A DNA stretch of 64,000 bases, taken from assembly GCF_001482405.1 (NCBI RefSeq), contig NZ_LPXO01000001.1, forward strand, positions 620,001 to 684,000, written 5' to 3'. This document shows, in pieces, positions 8,527-15,702 of this stretch; within the stretch, counting starts at the first letter, position 1; every line of letters begins with the position of its first letter. The stretch comes from Pseudoponticoccus marisrubri (lineage in GTDB: Bacteria; Pseudomonadota; Alphaproteobacteria; Rhodobacterales; Rhodobacteraceae). A program made the translations under genes and the position numbers. The notes under the pieces were generated by a model, which saw nothing but the letters and a program-made list of their open reading frames with translations, did not search any database and was not told the origin of the DNA.

Positions 8527-9048
8527 TCACGGCAGATCGAGCCGGTACATCTCGCTCGGCCCGGTCGACAGGGCCGGATCGCGTTGGAACCCCGCCTTGA
8601 CCAGCACCCGCGCCGAGGCCGGGTTGGCCGGGTCCACGCCGGCCAGCAGCAGGGCCGGCCCTCGTGCCGACACTGCCTCCACGACGCCCCGCAGCACCTC
8701 GGTGGCGTAACCCTGCCCCCAGGCGACCTCGGCCAGCAGGTAGCCCAGGTGCAGCACGGGCGGCTTCGACTCTTCACCCCCGGCAAGGATCAGCAGCCCC
8801 AGCAGCTGCCCCGTGGCCTTGTCTTCAACAAGGAAGACCTCGGATTCCGCACGCCGCGCCGCGATCCACTCCGCCATGGCCGCCGCGCCCGTTCCCGGAT
8901 GCAGCGCGGGTGGCAGGTGCGCCGTGACCGCTGGGCTCAGCAGCCTGGCCAGCGCGACCTCCAGCGCGGCCCGTCCAGCGCCGTCGCTCAGACGCGGGCC
9001 CCATGGCGTCACGCACAGCCGTGCCGTCTCGAATCGCCCGGGCATCAT
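8527..9048 (-). CDS. GNAT family N-acetyltransferase
   Basis: A 173-residue acetyltransferase of the RimJ/RimL type. It has the FETARLCVTPW opening, a VFLVEDKATGQLLGLLIL central strand pair, HLGYLLAEVAWGQGYATEVL (the acetyl-CoA pyrophosphate loop) and NPASARVLVKAGF near the C-terminus. The acceptor is unknown. The start is taken at 9048, where a GAGGGGAGGG tract precedes the ATG pair, rather than 9132. The gene lies upstream of the aspartoacylase-like gene in the same orientation, 70 bp apart. Confidence 0.85.
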   Translation of the reverse strand: MMPGRFETARLCVTPWGPRLSDGAGRAALEVALARLLSPAVTAHLPPALHPGTGAAAMAEWIAARRAESEVFLVEDKATGQLLGLLILAGGEESKPPVLHLGYLLAEVAWGQGYATEVLRGVVEAVSARGPALLLAGVDPANPASARVLVKAGFQRDPALSTGPSEMYRLDLP

Positions 9049-9100
9049 GGGCCGCCCTCCCCTCTCACATGCGCCGCGTTGCCGGGCCATGATACAGGAA

Positions 9101-9126
9101 CGCCCCCGCATTTCGATGCGGGGGCG
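9101..9126 (-). terminator. Hairpin after the peroxiredoxin gene
   Basis: A perfect 11-bp stem (CGCCCCCGCAT with ATGCGGGGGCG) around a TTCG-type tetraloop, 25 bases past the peroxiredoxin stop. The following minus-strand bases are only moderately T-rich (TTCCTGT), so termination is likely but not certain. Confidence 0.55.
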
Positions 9127-9151
9127 CGCCATGTCACATCAGGCGTGCCGA

Positions 9152-9805
9152 TCAGGACGGCAGCTTGGCCTTGCGCAGGTAGGGCAGCACGGTTTCGATC
9201 TCGCCATACTTGGCCCGGGCGTCCTCGTCCGAGACCGCCGTCGGGACGATCACGTCCTCGCCCACGGTCCAGTTCGCGGGCGTCGCCACGTTCTCGCGCG
9301 CCGAAGTCTGCAGCGCGTCCAGCGCCCGCAGCACTTCGGCAAAGTTGCGGCCCACGGTCATCGGGTAGGTCATGGACAGCTTGAGCTTCTTGTCCGGGCC
9401 GATGATGAAGACCACGCGCACCGTGGCGCTGTCGGCCGGCGTCCGGCCATCGGGCAGGTAGGCATCGGCGGGCAGCATGTCGAAGGCCTTGGCCACGGTC
9501 AGCTCATCGTCGGCAATGATCGGGAAGCCGGCCGGCGCGCCCGAGGTCTTCTCGATATCGCCCTTCCACTTCTTGTGATCCTCGACCCCGTCGACCGAGA
9601 TGCCCATGACCTTGGTGCCGCGCTTCTCCCATTCGTCGGCCAGCTGCGCCACGGCGCCGAACTCGGTCGTGCAGACCGGGGTGAAGTCCTTGGGATGCGA
9701 GAAGAGAATCGCCCAGCTGTCGCCGATCCAGTCATGCAGGGTGATGTCGCCCTGATCGGTGGGGACGGTGAGGTTGGGGATTTCGTCGTTGATGCGCAGA
9801 GCCAT
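9152..9805 (-). CDS. 1-Cys (Prx6-type) peroxiredoxin
   Basis: A 217-residue peroxiredoxin. The peroxidatic cysteine is Cys45 in FTPVCTTEFG, and the segment after it (KVMGISVDGVEDHKKW) matches the long Prx6/AhpC2-like branch; the C-terminus has the extended tail of 1-Cys enzymes (NWTVGEDVIVPTAVSDEDA). It reduces hydroperoxides in the cytosol. The ATG at 9805 is preferred, with AAGGATCTCCGCC upstream; the frame runs on to 9868 without a ribosome site. It is divergent from the aldehyde dehydrogenase with an AT-rich shared region. Confidence 0.92.
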   Translation of the reverse strand: MALRINDEIPNLTVPTDQGDITLHDWIGDSWAILFSHPKDFTPVCTTEFGAVAQLADEWEKRGTKVMGISVDGVEDHKKWKGDIEKTSGAPAGFPIIADDELTVAKAFDMLPADAYLPDGRTPADSATVRVVFIIGPDKKLKLSMTYPMTVGRNFAEVLRALDALQTSARENVATPANWTVGEDVIVPTAVSDEDARAKYGEIETVLPYLRKAKLPS

Positions 9806-9930
9806 GGCGGAGATCCTTTTCTGTCCGTTTTGCTCGGGAATGAGTTTGCAGGTCCTAGATATATTCAAAAGTCGGGATGTAAACCCCTCCTTGCACCTTC
9901 CCTAACACGATGACAGAGTGAAGCCAAAGA

Positions 9931-9946
9931 CCGACCACGCGGTCGG
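9931..9946. promoter_or_regulatory. Palindrome resembling a TetR-family operator
   Basis: CCGACC-ACGC-GGTCGG, 28 bases before the aldehyde dehydrogenase start and in the divergent region shared with the peroxiredoxin gene. The CCGACC half-site resembles operators of NemR-type TetR regulators. No TetR gene is in the window, so this is only suggestive. Confidence 0.35.
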
Positions 9947-9973
9947 GTAAACATGTTTTCCCGGAGGAACGAG

Positions 9974-11413
9974 ATGATCGAGAAACGCCAGTTCTATATC
10001 GACGGAACCTGGGTGGATCCCCGTGACGGGCGCGACCACGCGGTGATCGACCCGGCGACCGAAGAGCCCTGCGCCACGATCTCGCTGGGCGGGCAGGCCG
10101 ATACCGACGCGGCCGTCGCCGCCGCCAAACGGGCGCTGCCGGGCTGGATGGCCACCCCGCCCGAAGAAAGGATCGCCGCGCTGGAACGCGTCTACGCCGC
10201 CTACAAGGCCCGGACCGAGGATCTGGCCCAGGCGATCAGCCTCGAGATGGGCGCCCCGATCGCGCTGGCGCGCAGCGCACAGGTCGGCGCCGGCATCGCG
10301 CATCTCAAGACCTTCATCCGCGCCGCCCGCGACTTCCCGTGGGAGGCGCCGTTGGGCGATCACGCCCCCGATGACCGCATCCTGCACGAGGCGGTGGGTG
10401 TCTGCGCGCTGATCACGCCGTGGAACTGGCCAATGAACCAGGTCACGCTCAAGGTCGGCGCGGCGCTGGTCTCGGGCAACACGATGGTGTTGAAACCCTC
10501 CGAGGAAAGCCCGCTCAGCGCGGTAATCCTGGCCGAGATCATGGACGCGGCCGAGCTGCCCGCCGGCGTGTTCAACATGGTCAACGGCGACGGGGCCGGC
10601 GTGGGCAGCCAGCTGTCCGCGCATCCGGACGTGGACATGGTCAGCTTCACCGGCTCGACCCGCGCGGGCATCGCGATCTCGAAGGCGGCGGCCGACACGC
10701 TCAAGCGCGTGCACCTGGAACTGGGCGGCAAGGGCGCGAACCTGCTCTTCGCCGATGCTGATGACAAGGCGGTCAAGCGCGGCGTGCTGCACATGATGAA
10801 CAACTCGGGCCAGTCCTGCAACGCGCCTTCGCGGATGCTGGTCGAATCGACGATCTACGACAAGGTGGTCGAGGAAGCCGCCGCCGTGGCCGCCAAGGTC
10901 GAGGTCGGCCCGCCCTCCGAGGATGGCCGCCATATCGGCCCCGTCGTGAACGAGACCCAGTGGCACAAGATCCAGGACCTGATCCAGAAAGGCATCGACG
11001 AGGGCGCGCGCCTCGTCGCCGGCGGCACGGGGCGTCCCGAAGGCTTCAACAAGGGCTTCTACGTGCGCCCCACGGTCTTTGCCGATGTCACCAACGACAT
11101 GACCATCGCGCGCGAGGAGATCTTCGGCCCTGTCCTGTCGATCCTAAAGTTCGACACCGAGGAAGAGGCCGTGCGCATCGCCAATGACACGCCCTACGGT
11201 CTGACCAACTACGTGCAGAGCGGCGACGACCAGCGCCGCATCCGCATGGCCCGCCAGCTGCGCTCGGGCATGGTCGAGATGAACGGCCAGCCCCGCGGCG
11301 CCGGCGCCCCCTTCGGCGGCATGAAGGCCTCCGGCAACGGCCGCGAAGCCGGCAGCTGGGGTATCCACGACTTCGTCGAGGTCAAGGCCGTGTCTGGTTG
11401 GGCCGCGGAGTGA
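9974..11413 (+). CDS. NAD(P)-dependent aldehyde dehydrogenase
   Basis: A 479-residue enzyme of usual ALDH length. Conserved sites are TPWNWPMNQ and KPSEESP (cofactor lysine), FTGSTRAG, the general base Glu in LELGGKG, the catalytic Cys in NSGQSCNAPSR, and EEIFGPV near the C-terminus. It oxidises an aldehyde to its acid; the substrate is not evident. The ATG at 9974 is chosen over 9953 because CCGGAGGAACGAG lies immediately before it. A large palindromic composite element follows the stop. Confidence 0.92.
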   Translation: MIEKRQFYIDGTWVDPRDGRDHAVIDPATEEPCATISLGGQADTDAAVAAAKRALPGWMATPPEERIAALERVYAAYKARTEDLAQAISLEMGAPIALARSAQVGAGIAHLKTFIRAARDFPWEAPLGDHAPDDRILHEAVGVCALITPWNWPMNQVTLKVGAALVSGNTMVLKPSEESPLSAVILAEIMDAAELPAGVFNMVNGDGAGVGSQLSAHPDVDMVSFTGSTRAGIAISKAAADTLKRVHLELGGKGANLLFADADDKAVKRGVLHMMNNSGQSCNAPSRMLVESTIYDKVVEEAAAVAAKVEVGPPSEDGRHIGPVVNETQWHKIQDLIQKGIDEGARLVAGGTGRPEGFNKGFYVRPTVFADVTNDMTIAREEIFGPVLSILKFDTEEEAVRIANDTPYGLTNYVQSGDDQRRIRMARQLRSGMVEMNGQPRGAGAPFGGMKASGNGREAGSWGIHDFVEVKAVSGWAAE

Positions 11414-11424
11414 CACCGGTGGGT

Positions 11425-11571
11425 GGGGGCGCTGCCCCCGCCTTCCTTCGGAAGCCTCCCCCGGAGTATTTGGGGAAAGATGAAAGGGAGGTCGTCCGAC
11501 CGGAGGGGCGCTCTTTCATCTTTCGTAAAATACTCGGGGGAGACCGCGCAGCGGTCGGGGGCGAAGCCCCC
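11425..11571. repeat. Composite palindromic element between convergent genes (GAGTATTT family, full copy)
   Basis: A nested array of inverted repeats fills the gap between the aldehyde dehydrogenase and the pseudouridine synthase. The core is an inverted repeat with outer arms CTCCCCCGGAGTATTT (11456-11471) and AAATACTCGGGGGAG (11528-11542), and inner arms AAAGATGAAAG (11476-11486) and CTTTCATCTTT (11513-11523). It is bracketed by near-identical small hairpins, GGGGGC-gct-GCCCCC (11425-11439) and GGGGGC-gaa-GCCCCC (11557-11571), with further hairpins at 11442-11454 and 11542-11556. The same core recurs at 34013-34067 and as a half copy at 62116-62138. Possibly a bidirectional terminator or a dispersed repeat. 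Confidence 0.85.
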
Positions 11572-11579
11572 TCACCGTT

Positions 11580-12227
11580 TCAGAATGGCGCCTTGGCGCG
11601 GAACTTGAGGCCGAACCCGGTCTCGGGGTGGTTGAGGCGCAGTTCCTCGGCATGCAGCATCATGCGCGGGTAGCGGGAGGCGGTCTCGGGGGCGTAGAGC
11701 GTATCGCCGAGGATCGGGTGGCCGAGCGCCAGCATGTGCACGCGCAGCTGGTGGCTGCGCCCCGTCAGCGGGAAGAGGCGCACGCGGCTTTCGGCCTCGG
11801 TGGCCTTCACCACTTTCCAGTCGGTGATCGCCGGCTTGCCGGTGGCGTGGCAGACCATCTGGCGCGGGCGGTTGGGCCAGTCGACGGTCAGCGGCAGGTC
11901 GACCTGGCCGCTGCGCGGCGTCAACTGCCCGGCCACGCGCGCCAGGTAGGTCTTCTTCACCTTGCGCGTCTCGAATTGCTGGCCGAGATGCCGCTGGGCC
12001 GCGGCGGTCAGGGCAAAGACCATGACGCCCGAGGTGTCGCGGTCGAGCCGGTGCACCAGCCGGACGGTGGGAAAGGCCCGTGTCAGTCGCGACAGCAGGC
12101 AATCGGCCAGCTCGGGGCCCTTGCCGGGGACCGAGAGCAGGCCCGCCGGCTTGTCGACGACCAGCAGGTCGCTGTCCTCGTGCAGGACGGGGATCTCGCC
12201 CTGGGGCGGAGCGTAATCGGACACCAT
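11580..12227 (-). CDS. RluA family RNA pseudouridine synthase
   Basis: A 215-residue pseudouridine synthase. The catalytic motif VHRLDRDTSGVMVFA (Asp in the HRLD motif, about residue 57) is intact, with VVDKPAGLLSVPGKG upstream and a C-terminal LTGRSHQLRVHM segment. There is no S4 domain, which fits the short RluA/TruC branch; target could be rRNA or tRNA. The start at 12227 is assumed from the sequence MVSDYAPP; the open frame extends to 12263 but no ribosome site favours the longer form. It follows the second DMGDH-like gene by 43 bp and may share its transcript. Confidence 0.87.
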   Translation of the reverse strand: MVSDYAPPQGEIPVLHEDSDLLVVDKPAGLLSVPGKGPELADCLLSRLTRAFPTVRLVHRLDRDTSGVMVFALTAAAQRHLGQQFETRKVKKTYLARVAGQLTPRSGQVDLPLTVDWPNRPRQMVCHATGKPAITDWKVVKATEAESRVRLFPLTGRSHQLRVHMLALGHPILGDTLYAPETASRYPRMMLHAEELRLNHPETGFGLKFRAKAPF

Positions 12228-12270
12228 GGCGGCCCTGATTGCAGAGCCGCCGGGCGCGCGCAAGCCCCGC

Positions 12271-14715
12271 TCAGCCGCGCATGCGCAGCGATTTCGGATC
12301 GTAGAGCGGTTTCAGCGAGGCCGTGGCCGCAACCCGTGTGCCCGCCACGTCGATCTCGTAGCGCGAGGCCAGGAGCTGCTCGGCCGTCTCGCCCGGGCAG
12401 GGCACGTAGCCGAGACCCACGGCGCCGCCCAGGTGGTGGCCATAGGCGCCCGAGGTCAGGTGGCCCACGATCTCGCCATCGCGCAGGATCGGCTCGTTGT
12501 GGTAGACCAGCGGCTCGGGATCGCTCAGCAGGAACTGCACCAGCCGCCGGGTCAGCCCTGCCTCGCGCCGGGCCAGCACGGCGTCGCGGCCGATGAAATC
12601 CGGCTTGGCCGTCTTGACCGCGAAGCCCAGGCCCGCCTCCAGCACGTGATCTTCGCAGGTGATGTCATGGCCGAAATGCCGGAAGGCCTTTTCCGCGCGG
12701 CAGCAATCCATGGCGTGCAACCCGCAGAGCACCAGCCCGTGCCCCTGCCCCGCCTGCCAGAGCACCTCGAAGACATGCGCGGCCATGTCGGCGCTGACAT
12801 AGAGCTCCCAGCCCAGCTCGCCCACGTAGGAGACGCGATGCGCGCGGATCCGGGCCATGCCCAGCTCGATCTCGCGCGCGGTGCCGAAGGGGAAGGCCTC
12901 GGTCGACAGGTCGTCGGACGAGCAGGCCCGCAGCACCTCGCGCGCCCGCGGGCCCATCACCGCCAGCACGGCTTCGGCGGCCGTCACGTCGGTGACCACC
13001 ACCGCGCGGTCCCCGGCATGGCGGCGCAGCCAGGTGGCATCGGCGCGCAGCGTGGCGGCCGGCGTCACCACCAGGTAGGCGGTCTCGGAGAGCCGCGTCA
13101 CGGTGACGTCGGCCTCGATCCCGCCGCGGCTGTTGAGGAACTGCGTGTAGACGATGCGCCCCACCGGCACCGACATGTCGCCGCCGCAGACGTGATTCAG
13201 CAGCGCCTCGGCGTCGCGCCCCTCGACACGCAGCTTGCCGAAGGAGGACATGTCGTAGAGCCCTACTCCTGTGCGGATCGCGGCATGTTCGGCGGCGACA
13301 TTGGTGAACCAGGGCTGGCGGCCCCAGCCGAAGCTGTAGTCGCGCGGGCCCTCGGGCCGGGCGATCCAGTTGGCGCGCTCCCAGCCGGCCAGCTCGCCGA
13401 AGACCGCGCCCCGCGCGGCCATCTGCCCGTGCACGGGCGAGCGGCGCAGCCCGCGGGCCGTTTCCTTCTGGCGATAGGGGAAATGGTCGGCATAGAGCAG
13501 GCCCAGCGTTTCCGAGACCCGCTCCGCGAGATAGGTCCGGTTGGTCTGGAAGCCCTGCGCGCGGGCGATGTCCACGTCGCCCAGGTCGAAGGGTTTCTCG
13601 CCCGTATCCATCCATTCGGCCAGCGCCATGCCCGCGCCGCCGGCGGACTGGATGCCGATCGAGTTGAAACCGGCCGCGACCCAGACATTCGCGCGTCCCG
13701 GGCACAGCCCCATGTGATAGGCATTGTCCGGGGTGAAGCTTTCAGGCCCGTTGAAGAAGGTGTGGATGCCGGCCTCTCCCAGCACGGGCATGCGGCTGAC
13801 CGCCTGTTCGAGGATCGGCTCGAAATGGTCGAAATCCTCGGGCAGCTGGTCGAACTCGAAGCTTGCGGGGATGCCCTCCACCGCCCAGGGCTTGGCGCGC
13901 GGCTCGAAGGCGCCCAGCATCAGCTTGCCGGCATCCTCCTTGTAATAGGCGCATTCATCCGGCACCCGCAGGACGGGCAGCGCCGAGAGCCCGGCAATGG
14001 GTTCCGAGACGATGTAGAAATGCTCGCAGGCCTGCAGCGGCACGTCGGTGCCGAGCATGGCACCCACCTCGCGGCCCCACATGCCGGCGCAATTGATGAC
14101 GTGGTCGCAGGCGATGGTGCCGGTGTCGCCATCCTCGCCCTGCCAGTGCACATGGGTGACGCGATCGCCTTGCGTGTCCACGCCGGTGGCGCGGATGCCC
14201 TCGGCGATGCGGGCGCCGCGCTGGCGGGCGCCGCGGGCCAGCGCCAGCGCGATATTGGCCGGGTCGCCCTGCCCGTCGCGCGGCAGGTAGACTCCGCCCC
14301 GCACACCGTCAGTGTTCAGATGGGGGTATTTCGCGACGATCTCGGCCAGGCCGATCTCGTCGATCTCGACCCCGAAGGCGCGCGCCATGGCGGCCTGCCG
14401 GCGCAGCTCCTCGTGGCGCTCGGCCGTCAGGGCCACGGTGATGGAGCCCGTGCGGCGGAAGCCGGTGGCGACGCCGGTCTCGTCCTCCAGCGTGCCGTAG
14501 AGCTCCTGGCTGTATTTCGCCAGCCGCGTCATGTTGGCACTGGCGCGCAGCTGCGCGATCAGCCCCGCGGCATGCCACGTGGTGCCCGAGGTCAGCCGCT
14601 TGCGCTCCAGCAGGACGACGTCGGTCCAGCCCAGTTTCGTCAGGTGATAGGCCAGCGAGCAGCCGATCACGCCGCCGCCGATGATGACGGCTCGGGCCGT
14701 GTCGGGAAGGGTCAT
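12271..14715 (-). CDS. FAD-dependent oxidoreductase, dimethylglycine/sarcosine dehydrogenase-like (second copy)
   Basis: An 814-residue two-part enzyme. The N-terminal half is a DAO-type FAD domain: AVIIGGGVIGCSLAYHL at 9-25 and TSGTTWHAAGL (~42-52), whose His is the usual covalent flavin site in this family. The C-terminal half is a GcvT-like folate-binding domain (YDMSSFGKLRVEG, VSYVGELGWELYV, and GAYGHHLGGAVGLGY near the end). Such enzymes remove N-methyl groups from dimethylglycine, sarcosine or related compounds and pass the one-carbon unit to tetrahydrofolate. It is the last member of a cluster with the homocysteine methyltransferase (66-bp gap, ribosome site ACGGAGACACC). The exact substrate is inferred, not shown. 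Confidence 0.88.
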   Translation of the reverse strand: MTLPDTARAVIIGGGVIGCSLAYHLTKLGWTDVVLLERKRLTSGTTWHAAGLIAQLRASANMTRLAKYSQELYGTLEDETGVATGFRRTGSITVALTAERHEELRRQAAMARAFGVEIDEIGLAEIVAKYPHLNTDGVRGGVYLPRDGQGDPANIALALARGARQRGARIAEGIRATGVDTQGDRVTHVHWQGEDGDTGTIACDHVINCAGMWGREVGAMLGTDVPLQACEHFYIVSEPIAGLSALPVLRVPDECAYYKEDAGKLMLGAFEPRAKPWAVEGIPASFEFDQLPEDFDHFEPILEQAVSRMPVLGEAGIHTFFNGPESFTPDNAYHMGLCPGRANVWVAAGFNSIGIQSAGGAGMALAEWMDTGEKPFDLGDVDIARAQGFQTNRTYLAERVSETLGLLYADHFPYRQKETARGLRRSPVHGQMAARGAVFGELAGWERANWIARPEGPRDYSFGWGRQPWFTNVAAEHAAIRTGVGLYDMSSFGKLRVEGRDAEALLNHVCGGDMSVPVGRIVYTQFLNSRGGIEADVTVTRLSETAYLVVTPAATLRADATWLRRHAGDRAVVVTDVTAAEAVLAVMGPRAREVLRACSSDDLSTEAFPFGTAREIELGMARIRAHRVSYVGELGWELYVSADMAAHVFEVLWQAGQGHGLVLCGLHAMDCCRAEKAFRHFGHDITCEDHVLEAGLGFAVKTAKPDFIGRDAVLARREAGLTRRLVQFLLSDPEPLVYHNEPILRDGEIVGHLTSGAYGHHLGGAVGLGYVPCPGETAEQLLASRYEIDVAGTRVAATASLKPLYDPKSLRMRG

Positions 14716-14781
14716 CGCAGGTGTCTCCGTTGCGCGCCACGCCCGGCCACCAGTTGGGGCGCGGGCGGGATCGGTGTCATG

Positions 14782-15702
14782 TCAGACGATCGCATGGCCG
14801 GCCGCCCGCAGGCGGCGGGCGATCTCGGCGATATGGGCGGGGCCGGTCTCGCAGCAACCGCCGACGATGGTGGCGCCCTGCGCGACCCAGCCCATCACGT
14901 GGTCGGCATAGGCCTCGGGGCCCATGTCGCGCCGGGCCGACAGCGACGCCGCTGTGGCGCCGCCCGCGATGAAATCCTTGGTCAGCGTGGCGAAGGCATT
15001 GGCATAGGCGCCCATGGGCACACCGGCGGGCGCCAGCGCGTCGAGCGCGGCGGGCATCGCCTCGGGCGCCGAGCAGTTGACCAGCGCGGCATCGGCAGCG
15101 GCGGCAACCTCGACCACCTCAGCCAGCCGCTCGCCCGAGCGCAGGCGATCGCCCTCGGTGTCGTCCACCGTGAAGGACAGCCAGACCGGCCGCCCCGTCT
15201 GGCGCCCCGCCGAAAGGCAGGCGCGTGCCGCCATGACCGAGGGGATCGTCTCGAAGAGCAGCAGGTCGACCCGCGGGGCCAGCACCTGCGCCACCTCGGC
15301 ATAGAGCGGCACAGCGGCGGCCTCGTCGGGATGCAGGTCGGCACGGTAGCTGGCCCCCAGCGGCCCGATGGCCCCCGCGATGCGCCCGCGGTCGCGCACC
15401 GGCTCGGCCGCGTCCAGCGCGGCGCCCAGCAGCGCGCCCAGCTGGTCCTCCATGTCGGGCAAGACCACGTCGTCGCTGGCATAATGGTTGCTGGAGCCGC
15501 CGCGCAGCCGGTCGCGGTGCAGCGCGTAGCTGTTGGTCGTGGCCACCGAGGCGCCCGCATCGGCAAAGGCCAGGTGCACCTCGCTGACCAGCTCCGGCCG
15601 GTCGATCAGCATCTGCGTCGACCAGAGCGGCGTTGCGGGTTGGCCGTTGCGCCGGATCAGCTCCTGCCCCATGCCGCCGTCCAGAAGGGTGATGTCGGTC
15701 AT
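14782..15702 (-). CDS. Homocysteine S-methyltransferase (betaine-type candidate)
   Basis: A 306-residue Pfam S-methyl_trans protein. It opens LLDGGMGQELIRRNG, and the three zinc-binding cysteines are visible: one in LVNCSAPEAM (about residue 210) and two in VGGCCETGPAHI (about 280). It transfers a methyl group to homocysteine to form methionine. Its start overlaps the stop of the upstream DMGDH-like gene by 4 bases (ATGA), and a second DMGDH-like gene follows, which makes glycine betaine a plausible donor because the product would be dimethylglycine. S-methylmethionine or DMSP-related donors are alternatives. Confidence 0.88.
   Translation of the reverse strand: MTDITLLDGGMGQELIRRNGQPATPLWSTQMLIDRPELVSEVHLAFADAGASVATTNSYALHRDRLRGGSSNHYASDDVVLPDMEDQLGALLGAALDAAEPVRDRGRIAGAIGPLGASYRADLHPDEAAAVPLYAEVAQVLAPRVDLLLFETIPSVMAARACLSAGRQTGRPVWLSFTVDDTEGDRLRSGERLAEVVEVAAAADAALVNCSAPEAMPAALDALAPAGVPMGAYANAFATLTKDFIAGGATAASLSARRDMGPEAYADHVMGWVAQGATIVGGCCETGPAHIAEIARRLRAAGHAIV

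Noticed and set aside
14716-14781. A riboswitch before the second DMGDH-like gene
   Set aside because: The 66-bp gap is too short and shows only a ribosome site; no conserved fold was seen.
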